A stretch of DNA of 64,000 bases from Tethya wilhelma (Eukaryota; Porifera; Demospongiae; Tethyida; Tethyidae), in the NCBI GenBank assembly GCA_964030475.1, contig CAXIPT010000003.1:695709-759708 (forward strand). The letters are read 5' to 3'. Position numbers and translations under genes: made by a program. Positions 10,641-19,740 of this stretch are shown here, piece after piece. Position 1 is the first letter of the stretch; each line of letters begins with the position of its first letter. The notes beneath the pieces are model-generated. The model ran no database searches and had not been told where the DNA came from. It saw only the letters and a list, made by a program, of their open reading frames with translations.

Positions 10641-11126
10641 CAGGTCTTGAGATTCTCTCTCCCTCCACATCGACTCAACATGTGCTTTAACATGTTGCTA
10701 TTCTGTCACAATAGTTCAAAACTACACACTATATACAGTACAACAGATGTACACCTGTGTAGGCAAGCATATAGCATAGCAATAGGGCACAAAAAGTAGA
10801 TTGGAAAGTGCATGGACAATATGAGGAGGGTCATAGAGAAACAGAAGCTTTTACTTGCAGATGATTGAGATTCTTGCATACTTTTATATTAAAAGAGAGC
10901 CTTTTCATACCGTAACGTGTTCTTGATTGGACGGGAAAGCAGTAAAATTCTGGACCACCAGCAACACCATATTTAAGACTGGCAACACCTCTTCATAATG
11001 GTCTTTCCTCGTCCCATTGCATTCACCCTCCATGCTGGTTTGTCTAGCCTCATACCCAGGCTCTCCGCTATGTCTTTTAAATCATGGCAGAGAGGAGAGA
11101 GAGCCAAACAAAACTGAAGCCAAACT

Positions 11127-11263
11127 GAAACAAGGCAAAACTCTCATTCTGAGGATAGCAAACACCAGTATCAAATTTGATTGGCCCAAATGTTCCATCA
11201 AATTGAATTTCTTCCAACTTTGTCTGCAATAATTTCAGTGATTTTTCTCTGTCTAGGAAGATC
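11127..11263 (-). pseudogene. Relic of receptor ectodomain C-terminal part
   Basis: Read on the minus strand this encodes the equivalent of QREITEII then TKLEEIQFDGTFGPIKFDT and YPQNESF, the segment just before TM1 in subfamily A. It closely matches receptor 2 at about 4329-4460. An extra T in the codons before the conserved REITE region shifts the frame, and the sequence on both sides is unrelated. It is a fragment, not a gene. Confidence 0.75.
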
Positions 11264-11280
11264 ACATAGAAAACCTAAAT

Positions 11281-11553
11281 GAATACTATAGCACACACCA
11301 TTTATTGATAGAATACTTAATTATTCACCGAAATAATACTTTTACACACATTTCTTACAAAATTAAATTATACAAATGTTGGAAGAGGACACCTTACAAA
11401 CTAAGTCTAGTGAACAACATTCACGATAATATGTTTGTGGTTAGAAATTTATAGATGTCAGTCAATAAATTTTTGAAGAATTAACACTTTATCAGCTGTA
11501 AGCAGCACATCAATGATTTAATTCAATGTATTGTAGTTGTTTCACTCACCGCA
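11281..11553 (-). pseudogene. 3' UTR and last codons of a receptor gene, cut by an N
   Basis: This stretch is paralogous to the 3' flank of receptor 2 and includes the GTTGGAAGAGGACACCTTA block. Minus-strand codons at 11523-11553 spell the tail end AVSETTTIH plus TGA. The coding sequence then meets the N at 11554. Bases 11366-11553 are identical to 60729-60916, as checked by eye over all 188 positions. Confidence 0.75.
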
Positions 11554-11554
11554 N
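11554..11554. other. Single N, probable contig join
   Basis: Receptor coding sequence on the left is followed by unrelated sequence on the right. The left flank is duplicated exactly next to another N at 60728, which suggests an overlap that was not merged. Confidence 0.75.
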
Positions 11555-11727
11555 AGCTCCTGCCTCCAAATGACTGAGATGTGTGTTTCACATCAGTATC
11601 AAGCAGCTAGGCTACACAACTTACCACTGAGCTCAGCAGCCCGCAGCTGACTCAGTGAGTCTGGCTCAGTTCCCAGACTACTAACTACACACACCAACAC
11701 AAATGTAATTTGTAGAATTATGGAAAA

Positions 11728-12720
11728 ATGCGAACAAACAAGTAAAAAACAACATTGGAAATGTAATGAGACACAGGAATGGTTAAATCATAAAAAAGAA
11801 TGCGAACAAGATGGAAATTATGGCTGTTAGAGTGTGTAAAGAATTCTTCCTGTGGGCAAAATGAGAGCCTCAATAAGGAGATTGTTAAACTCATCGCTAT
11901 TAAGGCCTGTCAACTAATTAAAATCTTATGATGTTTGGATAATAGTTACTTAACAATACATCACTGCAGCATTAATGTTTTAACAAAAATTAAAAATATA
12001 GTCCATACTTAACATTTGGACAGAGTTATGAAACCACAAAATGATTATTCATAGATAGAATGGCCATATAAATTTATATACTATTTTACAAATAGTTAAT
12101 TAAACGGAATAGGAGGAGTGTTGCCATGGCAACCAAATTTTTATGACAAAGTCGGAACAATATAAACTTAATTTTGAGCGGAGCTTTTTTAAATACATCG
12201 TTTCTATGGAGACTTATGGTCATTTTTGTCAAAATTAACGCATAATTGCAGTGTGCTTTCAATGGAAAGTACTTAATAACTCGCCATAGCAACAAGGTAT
12301 AAAAAAGTCCTTTGCTGAAAATCAATATTTTAGTGTCATAAATAAGTGATAAAATTTTGGTTGCCATGGCAACAGTCCTTCTATTCCGTTTAATTAAATC
12401 GTTAATATTATGAATATTGATTAGGTCACATGACTAATTAATTTTTTAAAAAGTTAAGGATGGATGAAAGTTTATTTGTCTCCATTTCTATGGTGACAAC
12501 ATACTCTATTAGAAAGTTATTCCAATTCTGCATAAAACTTGGCCTTAGTTAGTTATCATATACTGACCCAGGCCTTAATGGCCCTGAGAATGCAGCCCAT
12601 ACAGGAAGAATTCTGCACACACTCTAACAGCCATAATTTCCATCTTGTTTGCATTCTTTTTTACGATTTAGCCATTCCTGTGTCTCATTACATTTCCAAT
12701 GTTTTTTTTTTACTTGTAAG
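11728..12720. mobile_element. Foldback element copy 1, split by a nested insertion
   Basis: A left arm at about 11728-11868 (ACAAACAAGT then ACATTGGAAATGTAATGAGA and AACAAGATGGAAATTATGG) is the reverse complement of the right arm at about 12581-12720. In the other copies (12808-13034, 14099-14300) the arms are separated by only about 100 bases. Here roughly 710 bases intervene, and these include the separate TTAA element at 12096-12397. No transposase is present. Confidence 0.65.
12096..12397. mobile_element. TTAA-flanked MITE (piggyBac-like ends), about 300 bp
   Basis: The ends form an inverted repeat of about 40 bases. The left end reads TTAATTAAACGGAATAG followed by GTTGCCATGGCAACC; the right end is its near-perfect complement ending CCGTTTAATTAA. 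Duplicated TTAA at both borders suggests piggyBac-type insertion. The palindrome GTTGCCATGGCAAC lies inside each arm. No coding frame is convincing. The superfamily is inferred from the TTAA only. Confidence 0.7.
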
Positions 12721-12807
12721 CTATAATATCCATGCTGATAGTGTACCATAAACACACAAACTCATATGTGATGTAGATTCTAAAAAAAAAAATGAGGAAA
12801 AAATGAG

Positions 12808-13034
12808 AACAAACAAGTGAAAAAAACATTGAAAATGTAATGGCCAAATTGTAAAAAAGAAAGCAAACAAGATGGAATGGCTATTTGAGTGTGTAAAAAA
12901 TTATTCCTATGGGCAACATGAGGGACCCACCATGGGAAGAGAGTACTACATGCAGCCCACACAGGATGATTCTGCACACTCAAACAGCCATTCCATCTTG
13001 TTTGCTTTCTTCTACGATTTGGCCATTCCTATTC
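12808..13034. mobile_element. Foldback (palindromic) MITE, copy 2
   Basis: Arms at 12841-12894 and 12975-13025 are inverted copies of each other (TGGCCAAATTG, AGCAAACAAGATGGAATGGC). They flank a centre containing ATGGGCAACATGAGGGACCC and GTACTACATGCAGCCCACAC. It is the most compact copy of the family in this island. Confidence 0.7.
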
Positions 13035-14098
13035 CCAGTACGGTAGTACTGGGTACATAGGATTGGCCCATTAGCGCAATACAAATATTCACGCGAATAA
13101 CTCTGCAAAAACTGAGCACTTGGCACTAAAAGGCTTTTTAAGCTACTATTTAGCCTTTTCTCTTTCTATTGAGCCTAAAAACAGCCTAAAACCATCGCTA
13201 AAGTAACAAGCTAAAGTATGCCAAACCTCCAATTTTCTCCATCTTCTTCTTTTTCTTCTTCTTCTATCTTGGAACAACTTTTCTCGAAGACCACTCACTT
13301 TCAGAAGCTGAAAGTGAGTGGTCTTCGAGAAAGTCTTTGAGAGAGTCTTTGTTTGTCTTCACGTGCTTTTTGTATCGGTTATTCGTCTCTCTAGCTGAGT
13401 CGCTAGATAGAGTAAGCAATTGTGTTTCGGACACCATGCGAGATCGGACACTTTTTCCAGAAACTGGTACGAGATACATCTTGGAAAGTTGCATAGCACA
13501 TCAAGTTGACTTGGACTCGCTAAATGGCAGCCCCACCCACTCACTCATATGGCTTCTATTGCTCGCGAAAGCATGTGTCCGAATTACTGGCAGATCGGAC
13601 TAATTAATCCTTGGACGGACAGCAGTTACAAATATCTTTGTAAATGACTTTAGGGCCCAAAACTTGCAATGCACAAACTTCAACCCTTTAGCTAGCTGCA
13701 CACCAAGAAAGAAGCTGGAGGCTCCTAATTCAGTGCCAAACCAGGACGTTTTGTAAGCAGGGTAAAATGACAGTGAGAAATTTGCAAATTTTGGTATCAA
13801 ATTCGGACAACTAGCAATTTAGGCAGGTACAAAGATGGTATGCGCAATTCAAGAGAATACCCTTCCAGAACACTTAGTTGTCAATCCGTGATCCAAATTT
13901 GAGGCTTTTAAACTAAACAGTATTAGAGAAATAGTCATTTTTTTGCAGATAATGAGCAAAAAAAGCTAGGTGGATTATTTTCTATGGCCAAATATAGACA
14001 ATTTTGGCAAAAATTTATTTTCTCAGAGAATATTTTGTCTCCAGACTCCAAATTTGGTATGCATACTCAGAAATGAATGCTCTACAAGGTTTTTGTCT
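13035..14098. other. Non-coding stretch with one long hairpin
   Basis: Apart from the hairpin at 13280-13332 and a CTT-rich run at 13240-13266 I see nothing recognisable. Open frames at 13337-13603 and 13600-13800 have no homology that I recognise and no membrane or domain pattern. Confidence 0.4.
13280..13332. repeat. Perfect 25-bp inverted repeat with 3-nt loop
   Basis: Bases 13280-13304 are the exact reverse complement of 13308-13332, separated by AAG. Either strand could fold into a 25-pair hairpin, TCTCGAAGACCACTCACTTT being the core of one arm. It could be a cruciform-forming repeat, a small-RNA precursor or the centre of a fold-back join. Confidence 0.85.
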
Positions 14099-14300
14099 TG
14101 GCTGTTTGTGTGTGTAAAGAATTATTCCTATGGGCAACATGAGGGACCCAACATGGGAAGAGAGTACTACATGCAGCCCACACAGGAATGATTCTGCACA
14201 CACTCAAACAGCCATTCCATCTTGTTTGCTTTCTTTTTTACGATTTGGCCATTCCTATGTCTCATTACATTTCCAATGTTTTTTTCACTTGTTATTCATT
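14099..14300. mobile_element. Foldback MITE, copy 3, left arm truncated
   Basis: CTGTTTGTGTGTGTAAAGAA through the centre (ATGGGCAACATGAGGGACCC) and a full right arm (CAGCCATTCCATCTTGTTTG to TTTTTCACTTG) match copy 2. Most of the left arm is missing. Confidence 0.65.
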
Positions 14301-14454
14301 GCAATAAGCCACAACAACTCCAAGAAAACAACACCGAGCTGTATATGGAACAAGTGTATGGGAGGATTAAATGAATACCATTGCCTGACAGGCTATATCA
14401 ATCATAATCAAAGATCATTCCATTTAAAGCCTATCATACCAAAGACTTCAACAA

Positions 14455-14850
14455 TGTTGAACTATTGTCTTGGGTCACTGTGGCTACTAGCCCTGCTGCT
14501 TCCTGCTACTTGGCCCCTTAATGTTTTTGATATACATCAATGACCTACCTGTCTGTATCTCTCACTCCAAAGTTTACCTCTTTGCTGATGATGCCAAACT
14601 TCTTAAGACTGATTAACTCGACCTTGCCCAGCGATGACTGCCTGTTGCAGCAGGATATAAATGCACTACAGTCCTGGTGCAAAGACTAGAAGCTTCTCCT
14701 AAACCCAACCAAATGCATCGAATTACATTTTTCAAATCCATCTGCCAAGGACCACACACCCTCTCCTATAGCTTTGGTGGGGGTAAAGTCCCTCTCTATA
14801 AGCCACATGCCTGTCAGTTAGTGTTGTGGGCTACACATTCCAAGATGGAG
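14455..14850 (+). mobile_element. Decayed non-LTR retrotransposon reverse-transcriptase fragment
   Basis: One frame reads GPLMFLIYINDLPVC, then SKVYLFADDAKLL with the FADD active-site core of reverse transcriptase, then a TAA stop. A shifted frame continues SDDCLLQQDINALQSWCKD, an in-frame TAG, and LLLNPTKCIELHFSNPS. This order (INDLP, FADD, L..W, N..KC) is that of RT palm motifs in LINE-type elements. Just upstream VTVATS and a damaged VPQGS-like stretch fit the motif before GPL. Stops and frameshifts make it a dead fragment. The LINE clade cannot be told from this piece. Confidence 0.85.
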
Positions 14851-15255
14851 AAAAGGAATGTCTGGTAAAAGTGGCCCTGTTTTCATTTGAAATTACAAAA
14901 ATGTTCTTTTTTGGAACATCTGGCCCTGTGAGACTACCTGTCAATATAGTATTGATTTACTGATTGATTTCAATTGCAGCTCAAGGTGTATGCTTCCACT
15001 CCGCAGGAAGTGACACCTACCTTTGAAGATGAGTACACAGACAATGCAAACAGTGCCAACTTTGAAACTGTGGAGCAGAAAATCCACTCTAATAAAAAGC
15101 TGATAGCTATTCTCTACTTGTATCAAATCCTTGCTCCATAGTTGATGACTGTGGCTGCAGGTATTGTGATACATTCGTTAAGTGAGAGTGTTGAAGGATT
15201 TCTTCCTAAAATGAAACTAATCAAAATTCGGTTGCATTAAGCATCACTACAGTAG
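14851..15255. other. Unassigned sequence between RT relic and membrane-protein fragment
   Basis: No gene, repeat or RNA is recognised. A possible upstream exon of the following membrane-protein fragment cannot be excluded, since an acceptor-like CACTACAG precedes its open frame. Confidence 0.35.
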
Positions 15256-15792
15256 CCATTATACTGTTTTTATTTGCCATTTGTATGGATGTCACAGGCA
15301 TAGTTTTTGCAGCTACGAAAGTACAAAACAACAGTGAATACTCAAAGGTCATTAATGGGGACAGTGGTGGTACAGCACTGTTTTTGTTGCCCGTGACGAT
15401 TCTCGTGGCTTACGATATTGTATATAGGCTTTGTAGTCATGTTATCAATTTTGGGACTTAATCCTTGCTGCAATTCGTTCATGGCAAAGAGTCTGTGTTC
15501 TTCAGGCTGGGAATACACTCACATCATTACTGTTGCAATGTCTGGTATGATATTTGTCTTTGCTAACCATTCCTACTACATCATTCTCGGTTTGATCAAT
15601 GATCCTCTACATGCTCACAGCATTGGAATCTACCACATCATGACACTTGTAATCTATCTCTCGGTTTTCAAAATTATTTGGGGAAAATATTTTGTTAAAT
15701 ATAAAAAAGATAGAGCATCAATAAAATATACCATTAACCCTGGCGAACCCACAATGGTCACACAATCTGTAGACTTTAAAAAAGAAANCTAA
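15256..15792 (+). CDS. Small multi-pass membrane protein, partial and frame-broken
   Basis: Not a receptor of the local family and not recognised. The first frame encodes AIILFLFAICMDVTGIVFAA and ALFLLPVTILVAYDIVYRLC, two hydrophobic segments, then hits a TAA after INFGT. The next frame continues directly with LNPCCNSFMAKSLCSSGWEY, a segment around HIITVAMSGMIFVF and another around IMTLVIYLSVFKIIWGKY. The shift falls at a TTTTGGG run, so a one-base sequencing error or a real frameshift would join them. At least four membrane passes are likely. The N at 15788 sits two codons before an in-frame TAA, so the end may be natural. Function is unknown. Confidence 0.45.
15788..15788. other. Single N, join or ambiguous base
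   Basis: Unlike the other Ns, the reading frame on the left would end naturally (TAA) two bases later, and the next ATG starts at 15795. It may therefore be a true one-base ambiguity rather than a contig join. Confidence 0.5.
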
Positions 15793-15794
15793 AC

Positions 15795-16456
15795 ATGGCG
15801 TCAACAAAGGGTTCTCTTAATAATGGTTCTTTTAATACTCATGAAAATGGAGACAAGAAAAGCAAAAAGAAAGACATAATCATTGTGTGCATTGCAGTAT
15901 TCGCATCAAGCATTGGATTAGTTTTGTTTCAAATCTTGGCAACTGCAACGTTTGTTTATCTCCCGGTCAAACGGACAGTTGAGGAGATTCCAACAGAGAT
16001 CAATGCTATCTATGAGTCACTGATTGTCCTATTCACTGCTCTCATTACCTACAAACTGTTTGTTGAGCCAAGGAGAGAACAGCATGTACTGAATGATATC
16101 CTTAAAGAAGTACGTGGTGAAACTGAAGATAAAAAAACAGTGAATCAGTTGGGAAAGATCCTGAATGAACTTTGCATGGGAAAGGAGTGGGTGACAGTCT
16201 GTGGTGAAAAGAAACTATTAAAAAAACACAAGCGGCGCATACTGACAGCAGATAAAGGGTTGGACGATCGTATCATCCATGCTGCCATGTTGCTCATCAA
16301 ACAGTCAATGCCTAAAGTGGATGGTTTAAAGGATCCTGCAGTACTACAGTTATTCTCACTCAGAGACTCTGCTGGTAGTTCTTTTAAGGGTTGCCTCAAA
16401 GTAAATGGGCTACAAATCCTTTGCACCAAGAATTATACTCACTGGATCACAGTCAG
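15795..16456 (+). CDS. Membrane protein with Ulp1/C48-peptidase-like C-terminal domain, truncated
   Basis: The frame opens at MASTKGSLNNGSF, has a Lys-rich stretch, then two hydrophobic segments (IIIVCIAVFASSIGLVLFQI and YESLIVLFTALITYKLFV). Next comes a soluble part with GLDDRIIHAAMLLIKQSMP and ILCTKNYTHWITVS. The pattern LDD.II.AA...LK, then a spacer, then HW.TVS resembles the start of C48 (Ulp1/sentrin) cysteine-protease-like domains; His-Trp would be the catalytic His. The Asp and Cys parts are missing because the sequence switches to antisense receptor DNA near 16457. The frame happens to run on to 16484 through that DNA, and those residues are not real. The family call is moderate. Confidence 0.5.
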
Positions 16457-18559
16457 TAGATACACTGGAGCTCCAATGGCATAGAGAATTGATAGCAGGT
16501 AGACAAGGATGATAATGTTCTTTGTTTCAAACTCCTTCTTGTGAATGTTACGACTGAGAATTGCAAACAGCAGAGATAGGAAGAGAACGAATCCCTTGTA
16601 GATGGCGAGGGTAGTTTGAAAAGGGATTGCATGATTAGAACGGCAAGAAATATCGATAATCACGGTGGGTACAGAATCTGTGATGGAACCATTGACGAGT
16701 GTTTGCGTTCTAAATGACCTTTGCGGACTAATCCCCATCCATAAGACTACAAGTACTAGCTCTATGAGAAAGAGAATGCCAATTATCAGTGCCATTATCC
16801 TATCTTTGAACAAGTTCTTTGCTTTAGGCATTGTTTTGCCCTTGAAGATGACATAAAGGCGCCACGTTTTGATGCAAACTGTAGCCATTATCAGTGTAAG
16901 TCCAAGATTGCAAAAGACTGGGAAAAGGTTGCAAAAGACAGTTTGCACTATCAGTGACTTGACAAGATACTCGTTGAAAGTATGCAGTACAATGCCCAGT
17001 ATCACTAGGTAGCATCCTAGGAATATGATGTGGTTTAGTTTGTGACTGGAAGCCTTTATTGACTTGTGGTTTCGATAGACTACATTGATAATGTGGACAG
17101 AGATAGTTAAAAGTAAAGCAATGATCGCTACTATGATGTACACCTGAGCGATTGCTGTATTCAAGTGTCTGTACTTGAATTGAATATTATAGTCTAGAAA
17201 CTCTCTGTTAATAATAAATTCTCCAGAAGTATAATTTCCTATATTAGTTATTGTGCCATTGTCTTTGTACAAGTGGAAACGTATTATTCTAGAGTCTTCT
17301 ACTGGACATCGACTGCCGTTGAAGTTTATTCGACCTGCTATCCCATCAAATTCCAAGTCTTTCATGTTCCTTCTGATAATTTCGGTGATATTTCTCTGTT
17401 TAGGGAGATCTCTCTCTGAAAATGTTACGTTTCTTTCTTCCAATTTATTGAGAGAACTGTTCAGTGCGAGTGCAAGTGCCCACATGGCATCATATGCTGG
17501 TACACCATATACTGTTGTGTTAGAAGTCACATTGAATCTGTTAGCGTATATCATAGCTTGATTCATATATAAAAGTTCAAACTGCTCTTTATTCTGTCCC
17601 AGCAAGTTAACTGCATTGTCCTCAAATGATTTTGCCATAAACACAACACTGCCACTAACTGCAGTGTGGATTTGTTCCTTAGAACAAGTATAGTTTACAC
17701 CACTATACTGAATTGTTGTGTCAGCAAACTCTGCAATAAAGTAACTAATCACCCACTGATGGTCAGGATAGGTCATGTTTTGATGGTAGGCTAGACAGAA
17801 AAGTCTACTGTAAAAATCAGGTGTTGCTAGGACAAAGATGACTTTGGCAAAAGACTGTCGAAGTTCTTCAAGAGGAAAGTGATCATTGCTAAGTTCGTCA
17901 TTAAAGAAAAGTTCAAAATCTGTCAAGTTGTTCACATTACTTACAAATCTTTCTGATTCTATCCTTTCATTATTACCGTGTAGAAGTGCCACATGTTTCC
18001 AATTGAGCTCTATCATTAGCTCTGTGAACAATTCACTGAAGCACAGCTCTACTTTTAGTATACCAAAAGCATTTGGTTTATCTCGAAAAGATGGATCTTC
18101 AAACAAAGACATGGTCAAAATCCCTGCTCTGTTAGTACCTGTCAATTTTGGAATGAATTGTGATGATTCAACACAAGTTGGTCCAACGATACCAGCTATG
18201 GGTACAGTTCTGTTGTAAATGTATCGAGCAAAGCTATCCATTGCGCGTTCTATAACATCACAACCACCGTCACTTCGAATCAGTTCTAGTTTGTATCCTT
18301 TGAGGATGTCTGTTTGATTGTTGATCTGTTCCACAGCTAGATAGACAGCTGGTGCTACATCGTGACCATCATTAACTGCAGTATCTCTACTAAGAGGGTC
18401 CATGTCTAAAAAGGGGGCCATGAAGAGAATGTTTATAGTCTTGATGTCTGTTTCATTGCTCTCTTGATCATCACAACACTCCTGAGTTGAGATATGTCCA
18501 CTCAAATTCAAAACAATAGCTAGCAAGAGCACAAACTTTAGTAGTATTGATCTCAACAT
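16439..18559 (-). CDS. GABA-B receptor-like class C GPCR (receptor 4, subfamily B), truncated after TM6
   Basis: The frame gives 706 residues. The leader (MLRSILLKFVLLLAIVLNLS), ectodomain (GGCDVIERAM, GPTCVESSQFIPKL, FCLAYHQNMTYPDHQW, AYDAMWALALALN) and TM1-TM6 (from about 468) are intact. After GAPVYL, where subfamily B members continue IVVLES and TM7, it reads LTVIQ and stops. The break near 16457 is the junction with the C48-like fragment, so TM7 and the long tail are lost. A class C receptor without TM7 should not fold or signal normally. It is either a pseudogene made by rearrangement or a mis-join. Its first 160 bases of 5' flank match those of the 24057 receptor. Confidence 0.85.
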   Translation of the reverse strand: MLRSILLKFVLLLAIVLNLSGHISTQECCDDQESNETDIKTINILFMAPFLDMDPLSRDTAVNDGHDVAPAVYLAVEQINNQTDILKGYKLELIRSDGGCDVIERAMDSFARYIYNRTVPIAGIVGPTCVESSQFIPKLTGTNRAGILTMSLFEDPSFRDKPNAFGILKVELCFSELFTELMIELNWKHVALLHGNNERIESERFVSNVNNLTDFELFFNDELSNDHFPLEELRQSFAKVIFVLATPDFYSRLFCLAYHQNMTYPDHQWVISYFIAEFADTTIQYSGVNYTCSKEQIHTAVSGSVVFMAKSFEDNAVNLLGQNKEQFELLYMNQAMIYANRFNVTSNTTVYGVPAYDAMWALALALNSSLNKLEERNVTFSERDLPKQRNITEIIRRNMKDLEFDGIAGRINFNGSRCPVEDSRIIRFHLYKDNGTITNIGNYTSGEFIINREFLDYNIQFKYRHLNTAIAQVYIIVAIIALLLTISVHIINVVYRNHKSIKASSHKLNHIIFLGCYLVILGIVLHTFNEYLVKSLIVQTVFCNLFPVFCNLGLTLIMATVCIKTWRLYVIFKGKTMPKAKNLFKDRIMALIIGILFLIELVLVVLWMGISPQRSFRTQTLVNGSITDSVPTVIIDISCRSNHAIPFQTTLAIYKGFVLFLSLLFAILSRNIHKKEFETKNIIILVYLLSILYAIGAPVYLLTVIQ

Positions 18560-18718
18560 TTTTGACTAAGTTTTTTTGCAAGAATGTACTGTAAAATTTA
18601 TCACAACTCTACAGCTATATAGCTAGCTACATGTAAGTGTACAAATTGATCCACTGTCAAACAACAGATTGATCTAATAATTAAGAATTAACAACTTCTG
18701 AATCAAATCTTCTAATAG
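18560..18718 (-). promoter_or_regulatory. Shared 5' flank of subfamily B receptors (candidate promoter/5' UTR)
   Basis: The first 30-160 bases upstream of the ATG are similar in three subfamily B genes: here, at 21765-21810 and at 26478-26620. The shared core reads GTAAAATTTATC on the plus strand (GATAAATTTTAC in gene orientation) about 30-40 bases before the ATG. No start site can be placed, so a core promoter role is inference. Confidence 0.35.
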
Positions 18719-18730
18719 CTAAGAAGATGA

Positions 18731-18802
18731 CATCAGATGTCATCCTCTGAGTTGCCTGCTATGGTATGCGTAGCAAAGCCTACTCCCACTACTGCTTTAA
18801 GA
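18731..18802 (+). pseudogene. Relic of the C-terminal tail of a 61572-type receptor
   Basis: The plus strand encodes HQMSSSELPAMVCVAKP, matching the tail HQMSSSQLPATACSAKS of the receptor at 61572-63902. Homology continues downstream into that gene's 3' flank (to about 19657, matching 60950-61560 in inverted orientation). Nothing upstream of 18729 belongs to that gene; it is the 5' flank of receptor 4. A lost receptor D copy once lay here. Confidence 0.75.
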
Positions 18803-19086
18803 GGTATCCATTAATGTTATGCATACGCATGTACACCTATCAAAATACCTACACCTATAAAATATAATATTATTATAAAGAGTGAGATTCAGTATTATGA
18901 TGCTTTTTTTAGTTGTGACCCAAACTTTTAACTTTTTTTCCCGTCAGAGATTATGTGTTTTGTTCCTATATAAATAAAAAAAAATTAACTCGCAATGAAA
19001 TTATGTAAAATTGATGATCATGTGCTTAGGAAGTACTATTACTATTAATAATTCCACTGTGGGTATACATTTTCCATTCTTATGTA

Positions 19087-19289
19087 CCATATATAGCGGG
19101 TAAAGTTGGATGGCTTAAAATTTTGGCAAATCTGCATTTTAGCATGATTGGCGATTTTAAATTTGCCGATTTAGCTCCGCACGCTCCATTGTTTATATGC
19201 ATGCGCGTGCGTATGAAACTGTTTGGCGATTTTTAATTTGGTGATTTGAAAAATAATTCGCCAATTCGCCAAATTTACCCGCTATACAG
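19087..19289. mobile_element. TATAGCGGGTAAA-end MITE with TA target duplication
   Basis: The ends CCATATATAGCGGGTAAA and (reverse complement) CTGTATAGCGGGTAAATTTG are inverted, and TA lies at both borders. The paralogous segment near 61290 runs straight through this point (TCTTATATAGACTATAAGAA in reverse complement), giving an empty-site comparison. The element of about 203 bases has no coding frame and fits a Tc1/mariner-type non-autonomous copy. Confidence 0.75.
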
Positions 19290-19656
19290 TATAAGAAAAT
19301 GCTAATCCTTCACCGTCTTGACTACAATAAATGGCAAAATGTTGAAAGTTCTCTACAAAACTTTGTCTTTGGTGGAAATAGCTACACATGTATGACTTAA
19401 TGCACACTCTGTCAGTGGAATGTAGTCAGTCTTTGTTGATCTACTTTAACAGAATGGGTATAACATATTTCACTGCTATGAAAGGAGAACAAGGTCAATC
19501 ACTTGGTGTTTTAGCGTTTGTGATATACTATTTACTATGATGGTATGTTTGTATGAAAATGTATATAGGAGATTCGACGTCCTTTGACTGAAGAGTAGGC
19601 TGATTAATTACACATCTTCTGAAACCTTGTTTTTAGCTTTGTGATGCATACTATGT

Positions 19657-19657
<1 letters not shown>
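19290..19657. other. Duplicated receptor D 3' flank
   Basis: Continues the inverted similarity to 60950-61290, including CTATGAAAGGAGAACAAGGT and AGCTTTGTGATGCA. No gene is seen. It ends where the (TG)n run begins. Confidence 0.6.

Positions 19658-19739
<82 letters not shown>
19658..19739. repeat. (TG)n microsatellite ending at an N
   Basis: About 80 bases of uninterrupted TG run up to the N at 19740. Translation through it yields an artificial (TH)n tail on the neighbouring receptor frame. Confidence 0.95.
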
Positions 19740-19740
19740 N
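19740..19740. other. Single N, probable contig join
   Basis: Receptor coding sequence on the right stops abruptly here and dinucleotide repeat lies on the left. The expected continuation of the receptor (FETKNII) is absent, so sequence is missing. Confidence 0.85.

Larger units (their letters stand above)
10267..11126. other. 3' flank of receptor 3 with microsatellite and SINE-like piece
   Basis: The flank carries a (TG)n tract at 10372-10408 and a tRNA-like SINE fragment near 10575-10640. Much of it, including the stretch around CAACATGTGCTTTAACATG and the CTAGCCTCATACCCAGGCTC block at 11046, is repeated in inverted orientation at about 22150-23120 downstream of other subfamily B genes. No gene is seen. 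Confidence 0.6.

Noticed and set aside
13337..13603. 88-residue plus-strand frame
   Set aside because: Overlaps the right arm of the hairpin, has no recognisable features, and is paralleled by an equally long antisense frame.
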